Assembly: GCA_012845835.1 (NCBI GenBank)
Contig: JABAKD010000029.1
Span: 6,068,405 to 6,132,404 of the forward strand
Length of the DNA stretch: 64,000 nucleotides
Reading direction: 5' to 3'
Source: Undaria pinnatifida
Lineage: Eukaryota > Sar > Phaeophyceae > Laminariales > Alariaceae
The notes under the pieces were generated by a model. It ran no database searches. It saw nothing but the letters and a program-made list of their open reading frames with translations, and had not been told where the DNA came from. Within the stretch, counting starts at the first letter, position 1, and each line of letters opens with the position of its first letter. The translations under genes were made by a program, and so were the position numbers. Positions 46,401 through 55,586 of the stretch are shown here, one piece after another.

Positions 46401-49400
46401 GTTCAACTGTCGATGCCCAGGGGGTGACCCACAGCAGAGAAGCAGGCCGACGCATCTTCATATTCTCGTTTTCTGTTCAATATATATCCAAACCTTCTGG
46501 CACCACTGTTCGTAACTGCAGTGCAATGCCCATATGTTACCTCAGCGTCTACGTTGGTGACGAAAACGATGAGAACCAGATGCCGATCATCGGGAGATGA
46601 CGGTGAAACTTGATAGTGAGACGATGATGAGGTCACTGTAACCGCGGTGATGACGCCAATGGTTGATAAAAACGTGATACTGTAATGATTATGATAGGTA
46701 TGATGACGAGGATTGCCGAGCCGGTCTCCTGCACTATTTTCATTTTGCGTGGAAGCTCGTATGGAAGTTTCTATGGAAGATATGGAAGCTATGGAAGCTT
46801 CCATGGAAGCAATGGAAGCGGTGGAAACTTCCATGGAAGCTTCCATGGAAGCGGTGGAAACTTCCATGGAAGCTTCCATGGAAGCTTCCATATATTCCAT
46901 TAAAGCTCTCATGGAAGGTTCCATCGAAGCTTTCGTGAGACAGATGGAAGATATGAAAGCTTCCACGGAAGTAACGTCCACGGGAGCTTCCACGAAAGCT
47001 TCCACGAAAGATTCCACGAAAGATTCCATGGAAGTAATGGGGTTATTCGCGTAAGTTATGGAGGCTGTCACGAAAGTAACTTCCACGGAAACTTTCCTGG
47101 AAGCTTTCGCGGAAGTAACTTCCACATAAGCTTTCATGAAAGCTTTCATGGAAATTATGGAAACTTTCGTGGAAGTTATGGAAGATTCCATGGAAGATAT
47201 GGAAGATATGAAAGCATCCACGGAATCAACTTCCACGGCAGCTTCCACGAAAGCCTTCATGCAAGTAACGTTCACGAAAGCTTCCATGCAAGTAACGTTC
47301 ACGAAAGCTTCCATGGAAGCTTTCATGGAGGTAATGGAAGCCTTCGCGGACGTTATTGAAGCTTTCACGGAATTAGCTTCCACGGGAGTAACTTCCATGG
47401 AAGCTTCCATGGAAGAATGGAAGCTTTGGCGGAAGTTATGGTAACGTCCACCAAAGCTTTCGTGGAGGCTTTGGCGGAAGCTTCCATGGAAGACATGGAA
47501 GATATAAAAGCTTCCACGGAAGCAACTTCATCGGAAGCTTTCACGAAAGCTTCTCCGAAAGCTTTCGTGGAAGTCACTTCATAAGAGTAACTTCCACGAA
47601 AGCTTTAATGGAAGTAACTTCCACGAAAGCTTTAATGGAAGCTTTCATGAGAGTAATGGAGGATTTTGCGGACGTTTCGGAAGCTTTCACGGAAGTAACT
47701 TCCACGGAAGCTTTCATGGAAGCTTTCATGGAAGTAATGGAAGCTTTCATGGAAGTAATGGAAGCTTTCGCGGACGTTATGGAGGCTTTTACGAAAGAAA
47801 CTTCCACGGAAGCTTTTACGGAAGCTTTCATGGAAGTAATGGAAGCTTTTATGGGAGTAATGGAAGCTTTCGTGGAAGTCATGAATGCTTCCATGGAAAT
47901 AACTTAGTAACCCTAACCATAAGTAACTTCCATGGAGGCTTAGGTGGAGTTACGTAGGGTTAGGGTTAGGGTTAGGGTTATATTTCTTCCGTGGAAGCTT
48001 GTGTGGAAACTTTCATGGAAGCTTCCGTGGAAGTTGTTTCCGTGGAAGCTTCCACGGAAGCTTTCGTGCAAATTGCTTCCGGGGAAGCTTTCGTGGAAGC
48101 GTCCATGGACGTTGCTTCCGCGGAAACTTTCGTGAACGCTTTCGTTGAAGTAGCTTCCGTGGAAGCATTTATTGAAGCTTCCGTGAAAGTTGCTTCCGTG
48201 AAAGATTTCGTGGAAGTTGCTTTCATGGAAGCCTCCGTGGCAGCTTTCATTGGCTTTCGTGGATGTTGCTTCCGTGGAAGCTTTCATCGAAGCTTCCGTG
48301 GAAGTTGCTTCCGTGGAAGCTTTCGTGAAAGCTTCCGTGGAAGTAGCTTCCGCCGAAGCTTTCATCGAAGCTTCCGTGGAAGTTGTCTCGGTGGAAGCTT
48401 CCGTGGAAGTTGTCTCGGTGGAAGCTTCCGTGGAAGCTTCCGTCGAAGTAGCTTCCATAGAAGCTTTTATGGGAGCTTCCGTGGAAGTTGCTTCGGTGGA
48501 AGCTTAGGTGGAAGCTTCGGTGGAAGCTTTCGTGGAAGCTTCCGTCAAAGCTTGCGTGAAAGCTTTAATGGAAGCTTCCACGGCATGGAAGCGTGGAATT
48601 CTTCCACAGTTCCATGGAAGCTTCCAGTGCTTCCACGGAAGCTTCCATGATTCCATAGAAGCTTGCATTGCCATGGAAGCTTCCATGGAAGCGATATGAG
48701 CTTCCATGGAAGTCATTGAAGCTTCCATATCTTCCCACGGAATCTTTGATGGACACTTTCACGACCTTCCACCCAAAATGCAGAGAGTGCAGCCTATGAT
48801 GCCAAAAATGCCGCTCAGGTTGCATTGTACTCCACACCTGTCCGCCCACCCGCGCGCCCGCTCACTTATGACCTTCTTCTACACACCGCGCAGATATTTC
48901 TTGCGTCCGGCTTCCTGGTACTGGTCTTCGAGATGTTTGCCGTTCCGATTATAACCCCGCGAGTGGGCTTCAAGATGTCGCAGAGGTTGGGTTCCATCTT
49001 CGAGATCCCGGTGTATGTATTGCTTCCCCTGCTCTCCAACCTGAACGCAGACGGCACTTTTGTCACCGCCACCTCGATCATCCTTGTCTTCATGTGCTAT
49101 GTGTCTGCGAACTCGGTGAGTGCCTGCCGATGCGATAGAGTGCTTGCTTGCACACACACATGAAGTGTCGGCAGTTGCGTTGGGATCATTTAAGCAGGCT
49201 TAGTGTTCCTCCTCATATTTATCGCGTGTAACAGTGCAAATGTCTCAACTTTGCCCAACCTAAAGGGCTTGGGAGCGTATACACGCTTTTTCCGACTGTC
49301 CCTTGCAGTATGCCTCCGTTGGGGGCACTTTCCACGTAACATCAAAACCACAAACGGTCGGAAAACGAAGCTTGTGACACCACTGCGTTTGCTTGCGTAC

Positions 49401-50758
49401 AGAATGTACCGCCGAGGGCGACCGGTTAAGGTTACACCAACGAATCCAGGCTGGGTCTTTTTACAGAACCCTAATTAATTTCCGGCCCATGTCCACGCCG
49501 TTTTTCCGAATCAGACCGTAAAATGTGCCCGTGCAAACACCGCACCTGATGATATTTTTCTTGATTAATTTTTTATCGGTCCAGTTTTCGCGGAAGGAGT
49601 TAACCACCTTAGCCCAAACATTCAAGGTGTAAAAGATAAAAGAAAAAAACACTCGGACGTCAGACCTCGAGATCGGCGTAGAACTCGCGTGCAAACCTTC
49701 AGCGCTTATCTCTCAAAAACGGCGCGAACATTTGGACTTTTGTTCGTAACAATGAGTAAAAACCGTTTTTTATTTTTAATGACGTGGTTTTGGTGTTAAT
49801 CCATATGTTTTCGCTAGAGATTTTTGGTATATCGTTGAACACAGGCGGGTGATATCTTTGATTTTTTGCTGGAACATCCTACTGACATGCTGTGAAGTAC
49901 GTCCAACTAGATCGTGCAAAATACGGCGTAATTGGTGTTTCGGCTCCGGTTGGAAAAAGACTGGATGTTAATGAAAATATTAACGGCCTGTCATTGGTCG
50001 ACGCTTAGTTCTCTCCTAGAGACAGTCCGAGGCCGTTAAGTAAAACTGGCGATGTCACTCTCTTTCACTTGTTAAAATGAAGGAAAGTATTTTACAGCTG
50101 TTCGGTCTTCGATAAGATATTGCGAGCGGCATTCGTCGGGGAGAAAATTTGGATATTTTTTCTTCGACCAGCCTGTACCCCGAAGCGAAGCATCGCGAAG
50201 GAAATATCCTCGTGTACTCACCACAATCTCTCTCCAGCTTGTTAACACTTCCACCGCTTCCCGACGCCGCAGCTCTCTCTTCCTCGTGCGCCATGCTTCT
50301 GCGGTCAGTTTTACGTAGGTGTCGCATTGGCCTTCAACAACGCGACAGTGCCGGAACGGCGTGGGGAGCTGAACGGAATCTCGTCGGGCGTGGCCGGTTT
50401 CTCTAAGGCAATCGCCCCTATATTCTGTGCGACGCTGTTTGCCTACTCCATCGACGGCGATCGGTTCTTCCCATTTGACTACCACTGCGCGTTTTACTTC
50501 ATCGGCGCGATGCGACTTGGCGCCGCTTACATGGGGTGGAACAGGATACGCAATGAGGGAACAGTGGAGAAATTCGATATCGAACTTATCGGATTAAACT
50601 GGATAAGCGACACCGAAGCCGCGAAGGTACATGATACCGATTGCATTGGATTGAGCAGGAAAAACGCCACGGAACTCGTGGAGAACGTTCCCGCCAACCC
50701 CGTGGAACCGAACAACAGAAACGATACCAGAGTCGTGGACATGTTCGGAATGGAATAG
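34226..50758 (+). CDS. ZIFL-type major facilitator superfamily transporter (seven exons found, 5' incomplete)
   Basis: Seven exons join in phase with GT-AG borders: 34226-34409, 35178-35281, 37135-37240, 37705-37815, 45389-45692, 48894-49115 and 50309-50758, about 493 codons. They follow the order of plant ZIFL (zinc-induced facilitator-like) MFS proteins. Landmarks: the MFS motif after TM2 (FWGLVSDRYGCRFVMIIG), FLLGLLNGVIAASKNLVSDV, VGLILGPGVGGVLAQPAVHYP, a ~90-residue hydrophilic central loop, TM7, then the C-terminal half with NNATVPERRGELNGISSG. ZIFL proteins are proton-coupled membrane carriers of metal chelates or small ions; the substrate here is unknown. The exon(s) for TM1 and one short piece between TM7 and the next helix were not found. 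The loss could be a missed exon or real damage. Introns total about 15 kb and are packed with repeats. Confidence 0.85.
34605..34714. mobile_element. CTACGGTAG MITE, partial copy in ZIFL intron
   Basis: Only the right half is recognisable: AGTCACTCGTGCGAG, a GATAGCTC block and AATACCGTAGCCTTCGT. No left end was found. Confidence 0.6.
35178..35281 (+). CDS. ZIFL exon 2 (TM4 region)
   Basis: The acceptor is GATTTCGTCACAG and the donor A|GTGAGTCG. It encodes FLLGLLNGVIAASKNLVSDV then CGKEHETVGMGVVT. This matches the ZIFL segment around LLGLLNG...EVCG.EHQ in order and length, and it completes an AGG (Arg) codon with exon 1. Confidence 0.85.
35624..35670. repeat. Poly-C tracts in ZIFL intron
   Basis: Two C runs (35626-35638 and 35646-35669) are separated by CACTTCT. 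On the coding strand's complement they are G runs able to form quadruplexes. Confidence 0.9.
37135..37240 (+). CDS. ZIFL exon 3 (TM5)
   Basis: The acceptor is TGGTGGACCAG, which follows a pyrimidine-rich stretch at 37075-37120; the donor is AAG|GTGACT. It encodes SWSVGLILGPGVGGVLAQPA then VHYPNFFSENGIFG. This is the most diagnostic ZIFL stretch (GLIIGPAIGGYLAQPA..YP in plants). Phases match exon 2 (1) and exon 4 (2). Confidence 0.88.
37705..37815 (+). CDS. ZIFL exon 4 (TM6)
   Basis: The acceptor is GGGGAATTTCAG and the donor CAC|GTGAGT. It encodes NPYLLPNVVGAGFALLALTM then VLVFLKEDPTSDSVLD, corresponding to the FPYFLPCL helix and the start of the central loop. It ends in phase 2, and the next exon supplies T to complete ACT (Thr). 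Confidence 0.88.
39566..39690. repeat. CGTCTT motif array
   Basis: At least six CGTCTT or TGTCTT hexamers in about 120 bp, just after a GGGCGGGCGGGGGGG run at 39525-39550. The inverse motif AAGACG is clustered at 41596-41785. Confidence 0.65.
40440..41110 (-). mobile_element. GCR family, copy 6 (in ZIFL intron)
   Basis: On the minus strand it begins near 41105 with CACTCCAGC, then AACTCATATTTGCAAG, CTTCGATCGCGCGAATTACG, CTGTGCGCGGAAACTATAAA and a GGGGGACATAATCTGACAGC block. Runs follow on the plus strand as C tracts (40500-40530, 40625-40670). Confidence 0.7.
41330..41581. mobile_element. CTACGGTAG MITE, copy 3 (in ZIFL intron)
   Basis: Ends ACCCAGGCTACGGTAGGGGG and CCCCCTTACCGTAGCCTTGGT, almost the same as copy 1. 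The interior block GTTTTATATTGCCCAAATCA corresponds to GTTTTACATTGACGAAAGTA of copy 1. About 252 bp. Confidence 0.85.
41596..41785. repeat. AAGACG motif array
   Basis: About ten AAGACG or CTAAGACGC motifs in 190 bp, all in one orientation, opposite to the array at 39566-39690. A (TA)n run follows further on at 42200-42215. Confidence 0.7.
42235..42815 (-). mobile_element. GCR family, copy 7 (in ZIFL intron)
   Basis: Minus strand: CGCTCCAGCTGTGAGATC at about 42800, GACACTCCGATCGC, CTGTGCGCGGAAACTATATA, a TTTGAGTGGGACAAAATCTG block, and C tracts at 42360-42383 on the plus strand. Truncated relative to copy 2. Confidence 0.7.
42890..43130. mobile_element. CTACGGTAG MITE, diverged copy 4 (in ZIFL intron)
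   Basis: Recognised by TTGCAGTGGCTCTGGGTGAC, CCCCCTGTTCCTTGCGG, CAGTCACTCGTGCGAGTATG, GGCTCAGACCGG and the right end CTCTACCGTAGCGTTGGT. The left end is too diverged to place exactly. Confidence 0.6.
43840..44150. repeat. Degenerate ~60-77 bp tandem repeat
   Basis: Units anchor on GCGTAAAATGCGAAGCCG (43944), GCGAACAAGGCGAACTAG (44021) and GCGTACAAGGCGAATCAG (44083), each followed by a CGAACATxCC-like block. Spacing is 77 and 62 bases. Confidence 0.5.
44404..44730 (+). pseudogene. hAT transposase C-terminal dimerisation domain fragment
   Basis: The frame encodes PWLTRKCFAVEASSAESDRL then FSQAGLVVVSNSSRVSGDTA and ADILSLRRQ. This is the conserved C-terminal dimerisation segment of hAT transposases (LA...L.IPATSA.SER.FS.AG......R..L......L..L). 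It sits in a frame of about 107 codons. The DDE catalytic core and BED zinc finger are absent, and upstream sequence has no matching frame. hAT transposases cut and paste DNA and make 8-bp target duplications; this piece alone cannot. It lies in sense orientation within the large ZIFL intron. Confidence 0.8.
45389..45692 (+). CDS. ZIFL exon 5 (central loop and TM7 start)
   Basis: The acceptor is TTTTTTCGGTTTCAAG and the donor TCG|GTGCGT. The first T completes Thr with exon 4; the rest reads AMAWYASWFHLDDANANEDI, a hydrophilic loop of about 90 residues, and then LPSLLAQKHIRVLLLIEALFS, the start of TM7 (compare L..LL....I...LLLY..FS in plants). It ends in phase 0. The acidic and Ser/Thr-rich loop is longer than in typical plant ZIFL proteins. 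Confidence 0.75.
45693..46740 (+). other. Intronic sequence; expected TM7-TM8 linker exon not found
   Basis: The family normally has a DEVFPLW-like segment of 25-30 residues between exon 5 and the next exon. I did not find it here. A possible acceptor at 45754-45756 (GCGTGCAG) opens DLKEWGLLNPGKPNR before a stop, too weak to call. Frames at 45625-46005 (minus) and 46216-46515 (plus) are not recognised. Confidence 0.4.
46750..48770. repeat. 2-kb AAGCTT / CCATGG palindromic repeat array
   Basis: Built from short units of 9 and 12 bp such as GAAGCTTTCATG, GAAGCTTCCATG, GAAGTAATG and GAAGTAACTTCCACG, in which the self-complementary cores AAGCTT and CCATGG (or CCACGG/CCGTGG) alternate. Unit lengths are multiples of three, so frames stay open on both strands (peptides like MEASMEVTPVEA or SVEVASVEAF). 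Left of 47905 units are mostly ATGGAAG and TTCCACGG types; right of 47981 they are TTCCGTGG types, the reverse complement. An interstitial TTAGGG block sits at the switch. The array lies in a ZIFL intron. Confidence 0.92.
47911..47980. repeat. Interstitial telomere-type repeat at the array switch point
   Basis: 47911-47918 is CCCTAACC, and 47955-47980 is four-plus units of TAGGGT (TAGGGTTAGGGTTAGGG...). Between them AGTAACTTCCATGGAGG and GGTGGAGTTACG are partly mirrored, so the two telomere-type pieces face outward from a small inverted centre. TTAGGG-type telomeres are known in many algae, including brown algae. Confidence 0.85.
48894..49115 (+). CDS. ZIFL exon 6 (TM8-TM9 region)
   Basis: The acceptor is CACACCGCGCAG and the donor TCG|GTGAGT. 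Phase is 0 at both ends. It encodes IFLASGFLVLVFEMFAVPII, then TPRVGFKMSQRLGSIFEIPV and a hydrophobic helix ending CYVSANS. It corresponds to the G.LL..FQL..YP.....G......R of plant ZIFLs. The preceding linker (DEVFPLW region) is missing from all sequence I could check. Confidence 0.82.
49116..50308 (+). other. ZIFL intron 6; unrecognised minus-strand frame
   Basis: Donor GTGAGTGCC, acceptor CTTCTGCGGTCAG. A minus-strand frame at 49694-49461 reads WAKVVNSFRENWTDKKLIKK then NIIRCGVCTGTFYGLIRK, which could be a helix-turn-helix, but I cannot name a family. Otherwise nothing is recognised. Confidence 0.5.
50309..50758 (+). CDS. ZIFL last exon (TM10-TM12 and C-terminal tail)
   Basis: Starts FYVGVALAFNNATVPERRGE, LNGISSGVAGFSKAIAPIFC, then FFPFDYHCAFYFIGAM as the last helix. 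It corresponds to plant ....NNAV...QRGAANGI...A.S..KA.GP. A hydrophilic tail of about 70 residues (NRIRNEGTVEKFDIE to DMFGME) precedes the TAG stop at 50756-50758. No polyadenylation signal was assigned. Confidence 0.88.
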   Translation, partial: FYVGVALAFNNATVPERRGELNGISSGVAGFSKAIAPIFCATLFAYSIDGDRFFPFDYHCAFYFIGAMRLGAAYMGWNRIRNEGTVEKFDIELIGLNWISDTEAAKVHDTDCIGLSRKNATELVENVPANPVEPNNRNDTRVVDMFGME

Positions 50759-51760
50759 CTTGAGGCTGGTGTTTCGGCTTTGGGCTAGTAGGGAGGATGT
50801 TGAATGAGGTGATTCCGCTGAATACGAGTATACCGGTCGACTAAATTCTCGAGTTTTTAGCGGGCGATATATGTTATTTGACCGGTTCGACGGGTCTGTA
50901 TACCAATATCAGACCATATTAATTTGGTAAAGGCGCCACAGTCACAGTACACCGTATACGACGTATTCATAGTATTATACGCAAACGATTAGGTGAGACG
51001 TTGGCAACAACAGGGGTTTAGCCTTAGCTTTGTAGGGAGAAATTAATGCTTGGGCTTGGGTCTATGCGGGGTACTCGTCCTTGACCTACCGCAAGATAAA
51101 CGCATGTGGTTGCACAACGTCTATGACGGGGGTCACCTACAGGTCAATATACGGTTGCGGCGGGCCGGAGACACTCGTCCTAGTTTCTACGTAGGTACAC
51201 TATATAGTTGCGGTGTTTGGAGTGATGATGTATACCGCAGCCGTGCAGTGAGGTTCAGACCGGCTCGCTCGGGTTAACCAAATCGCGATGTTGGAGACGA
51301 CGGTATAATGGTTGAGTGGCGTCCCTTGACCTCATGTTTTAGCTTGCGCAAGTGCCTGCTTTACTGCGCAGGAATTGCTCCCTCTCCAGTAAGTGCAGAC
51401 GGGTGCTTACTAGGAACCTTGGAGCACTGCGACCGACATGACCGAGAGACATTTCGATTTCGTTTTACAACAGCAGTAGTCATTATTGGAGGTTGAGTGC
51501 AGGTGAGCGAAAGCATGTAGTCATATATCGTGGGTGATGTATCTTGTCGTGATGTACGCAACCCGCGTTCGCGGGGCTCGGCAAGGAGTTCAACACGAAG
51601 ACGCCAATGCAGACGGGCATACCAATAAAATGTTGGACATAATCCTCTTTTTGGGGCATCTCATAACTGGTAGGATGTTTCTGTCGGACATCGCATGGCA
51701 CCTAAAGTACCATGAGGAAACCCGTGCGATAACCCATGAAATGTCCTTCTTCGTCTATAG
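50759..51760. other. No recognisable gene
   Basis: A frame at 51050-51277 (75 codons) is not recognised. Nothing else is supportable. Confidence 0.35.
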
Positions 51761-51764
51761 GACA

Positions 51765-52400
51765 ACGTATGAAACATCCTATGGAATGTCAACCAGCATA
51801 GCTGACAGGGATTTCCCATGGGATGCCGAGCTTCCTATGGGTTGTTCAACAACGATCTTTCCCATCGGCTGTCCTAGGAGATGTGCATTAGTACATTAAC
51901 TCCTACCATAGGGTGTCCCACATATGGGCACTGCAAACACCCCGCGTGCTGTCCCTTGTGGTGACCCACCGACTGATCCATGATACCTGTCGTTGGGATA
52001 TCACCCGTCGCATGGGACGTCTTGTGGTACATCACACGGGCCGTTCCATGCGATTTCCCATGTCTCCGTTCGAACGTCCAGCGGGATGCCCACAATCCTA
52101 TGGGATATATCCCATATCATATGCTTCCATTCCATGGTGAATATTGCATGGGGCATTAAACGCCATGCTCACGGGAGGTAGTCTACCCAATGGGGCCTCA
52201 AACACCCAACGGCATGACCCATGGGATCGCTCATAAGAGGTTGCTCATCCCATCGGATACTGCAGGCGATATTACATCCTATGCCCGTGGGGAGCCGTTT
52301 ACACGATGGGATCCCATACATTTTTGGGGATGCCCAAGGGCATGGATACTGGGATGGCCCTGGACAAATTATGATATCTCCCACTTGGCGTCGCTCATCT
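51765..52400. repeat. ATGGGAT/ATCCCAT palindrome-rich region
   Basis: Many CCCATGGGAT, CCTATGGG, CCCATCGG and CATATGGG motifs occur at irregular spacing of about 15-40 bases, mixed in both orientations. The region resembles in design the array at 46.75-48.77 kb but is far more diverged. Open frames here are not recognised. Confidence 0.55.
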
Positions 52401-52439
52401 GTACCGCTGTGGTGGTGTCATTGGGATTTTTATCGTACA

Positions 52440-52632
52440 TAGAATGGTTTGATACACTTTGTCAGGGAGTTCCACTGTCACCGTTGACGTTTATTGTGAA
52501 CCCTTGCGATATGGACGGGAAGAAGCGTGGCCGATAGCACGGCAAATCGTCGTGTTACAACGACCGAAACGATTATTGCATTGTAGACAAGCGCTCTCCG
52601 AGCCTGCGAGGGGAAGTCCTCGGAGCTGATTC
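52440..52632. repeat. Dispersed repeat, left copy (possible LTR remnant)
   Basis: Shares GTCAGGGAGTTCCA-TGTCA, GCCGATA, GACAAGCG/GACAAAAG and CTCCGAGCTGAT with 56782-56985, in direct orientation. The pair brackets the gag-like and protease remnants. Confidence 0.55.
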
Positions 52633-52899
52633 CACCGGGCCTGGGGTCGCGCGCGAGACGGTACCATTCAATACAATTGGACCAGTTCTGCTTACTGCCC
52701 AGAGAATTACCAATTTTGCTTTCGGAGTTCCGAAAGGACTATTGTGCGGGCTAGCGTGAGACACCAGATGAAAGCAGCCAAAGACCGTGTAGCATCAAGC
52801 GGAGTTCTAGCGAAGGGCGCTGCCGGAGTCTATTCTGCATTGGGGCAACCCGAGAGGTGCAGGCCGAACCGGTGGCGATATTTGGAACGGGGAATTTAA

Positions 52900-53166
52900 G
52901 TGGTGATCTTGGGAAACCAACCATTGAGGTTGGGTGGTGATGTTGTTGTCGTCGAATATATGCGCGAACTTATTGTTTTCTACACGGAGTACGAGCAGCA
53001 GATGCATATCGCGAACCAACATGGGAGAAAGACCGGGGGCAGGCGACAGCTGGTATGTTCAGCGACCGAATTTGTGGTGGCTGATGGTTTCTTCGAGGGC
53101 AAACCCTGGGTCAACCTCTCCGAGGGGGAGCTAATGCAAGGGTGTAAACGTTTTCGCTGGCGTTGA
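52900..53166 (+). pseudogene. Possible gag-like fragment
   Basis: Frame of 88 codons: GGDVVVVEYMRELIVFYTEY, then EQQMHIANQHGRKTGGRR and FFEGKPWVNLSEGELMQGCK. Length and position upstream of a protease fit a decayed gag, but there is no zinc knuckle and I cannot confirm homology. A 59-codon frame follows at 53244-53420 and is not recognised. 53430-54470 shows no other recognisable gene. Confidence 0.35.
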
Positions 53167-54931
53167 TATGCAGCAGACGAGTGATGAGTTTTTCCGGAAA
53201 CGTATTTCGTGTGGTGTAGACAACAGCAACCGCGGCCGTAAATGGCAGGGTGTGGTTTGTTCAAAAACGTGTCTTCCGAGCGGAAATACCTTGCCGAGGG
53301 CGGGGTCACGAAATTGGTCAAGCGCGACGGTCGACAGTACACGCTAACACATGGCATGGTGTTTGTTGATGCAACAGCGACGGGAATGGAGCTCCTCGGG
53401 TTCCGCCGCAAGGTGTAATAGAGAATGTTTTTCGATCTCGTAACGCATGATCCTGACGCATCTTTCAACATTTTGGCCAACCAGCAGCCGGACCAAGCTG
53501 TAATTGATAGAGCCGGGCCCTGGTAGCTCTAGCCAGTACAGTATGTACTGACTGTGAGATACACCGGTACACGTGACTAGATCAGTGCACTGGTGGTCGC
53601 GGCGAAGCAGCGCCCGCTTTCCCCCCCCCGGCTGGCGAGGGGACCACGTCGGAGGCGACCCCGGAGGTCCCCACTGGAGGCGCCGTGCAGCAGGCTCGCC
53701 TTTTACGTGGTTTGGCTTCACTAGAGCAAACCAATACGTAGTTTTTTTACCATTTTTCAAAGGTAATTGGTGGTAGATTGACTAAGAAGAAATGTTAGAA
53801 GAGCAAAAGCGAGTTAATCGTGCAGAAATACGGCAATGTACCGTACGCAGCCAACTGTAGATAATGAACGAACAGTTGAGACATTGCCAAACCGGGTTCT
53901 CTTACACAATTTGCGAAATCGCGTCCTCAGAGACGTAACTATTTACACGCACATTTTCATTCAATATTGATCCAAACGTGATGTATGTTCATATTCTCCG
54001 CGGAAACAAAATCAATGAGAGAAAATTCCGCGTAGTCTAGTTACTGTTATAGGTTTGTTGAGTTCTGTTCTACCTAGCTGTTCTGCGTGCCCTCTCTGCA
54101 CTTACGCTGTGAATATCGATGGGTTTTAGCTGTTTCATGAGGCGCTATTGTTGGACATACGTGAATAGTCAAAATATTGGCACCATGGCATCCCCCTCAG
54201 CAAGAACAGTACTACTGGCAAAACATACCGGACTAGGACCCAGCCCAATTTTTTAGGCCAACGATGCTGAACGCCGGAAACGCCGAAACGGCGTGGCGCT
54301 AGATCGGTAGCTGCTGCGGGGACCAAGCGGCAGGGAAGTGCTGCTGACAAGCACAACTCACGCGAGAGTGCGAAGGCTCCTGATGCAAGAACAGAGCGGA
54401 ATCGTCGGTACGACAACAACGATGTTGTAAGCTAGGTCACAAGCAGCGGGGCTACCCCCCCCAAAGCCACCTATGAAAGATGGGCAAATATATCCTTGGC
54501 CGGAGCCACATCCAGACTCCCATACCGTGTCACAACACCACAAGCGGTCCCGCTAAGTGTACCCGGAGAACGACAAACGTCATGGTCCCTGCGTCTGCCG
54601 CTCCTCGAGCAAGTGGGTACAAAACCCCTTCAACACCAGTGATGGCGGATACTGAACCTGCTGCGTCTGAAGCGGCCTCGCAAAATGACGACGACTACGT
54701 GAACGTTCAGGTGCCGCTGGAGTAGATGGTGCCAGTGGATAACGGGCTCACCGAGACGGTGCAGCCCCAGGTTTTTCAAGGCGTTGGGCCACAGAATGCA
54801 GCACCAGTTCTTCACTCAATTCCGGTGCAGCCACTGGCAACAGCAGCACATCAGAGGCGTGAAGATATGCCACGACCATTTCATATGCGGGTGTATCGGT
54901 CTTACAGCTTGGCGGGTGTAGGGATACGAGC

Positions 54932-55586
54932 GTGGGTACGGTGGAGACAAACACCGAATCTGGAAGCGCTGACGCTGCATGTTACCGGGTGTCCTGCGGT
55001 GCCGGTGCTTTCGCGGCTGCTGAAGTCACAGTCCTTGTGGATTCCGGTTCAGTCATTACAGCAATGACGGAAAACCGGGTGGAGGCCCTATGGGGGCAGC
55101 CGGGAGTAGTGAACACCGCGTTAACAGAGACGTTGATTGGGTATGCAATGCTCGTGAGGTGGCGTCGTTGGGCTTGGAGTGAAAAATCGAGATGTACAAT
55201 CGTATCCGCTCTACTTGAAGATCAAGACTTCATGGGGACTATTTTGGTTAACTACGATGTTTATCGTGCTCCCTGGGGGAAGGGATCTTGTTATTATCGT
55301 GCAGAAGACGCTGAGAGAGAACTTCATCATCGTCATCACGGCGCAGCTGAAGGTCCCTGTACTGGCGCTGCGTATGAGCATAGAGCTCGTGCTGTCGGTC
55401 AGCCTAACCCTGGGGATTTTCTCCCAGCGGCGATGGCTATCACGACATTCGCGCCGGGCGTGCACGCGCCTAGTGACGTGGACAGTAACGTCACACGTCT
55501 CATCGACCCATGATATTTCAGAATTCCGACGTGGAGATGCAAAATCTTGTGGGCATGTTTGGTACGGCGGTCTAAAACGCTGTTGA
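54932..55586 (+). pseudogene. Retrotransposon aspartic protease, frameshifted
   Basis: The first frame (54932-55170) holds EVTVLVDSGSVITAMTENRV, a retropepsin active-site loop with the catalytic D of DSG. After about 55150 the homology moves to another frame (55179 on): REVASLGLEVKNRDVQS-like, IKTSWGLFWLTTMFIVLPGG, RDLVIIVQKTLRE. The ILG-like flap/C-terminal strand is present as VIIVQKTL. Retropepsins cleave Gag-Pol polyproteins of LTR retrotransposons, so this is likely a Ty3-type remnant. No reverse transcriptase or integrase was found downstream. Confidence 0.6.

Noticed and set aside
47911-47980. A true chromosome end or telomere fusion
   Set aside because: Only about four units, with array and gene exons on both sides, and the orientation is not that of a head-to-head fusion.
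46403-48650. Open frames of up to 335 codons on both strands over the palindrome array
   Set aside because: Units of 9 and 12 bp keep all frames free of stops. Both strands are equally open and no domain is present.
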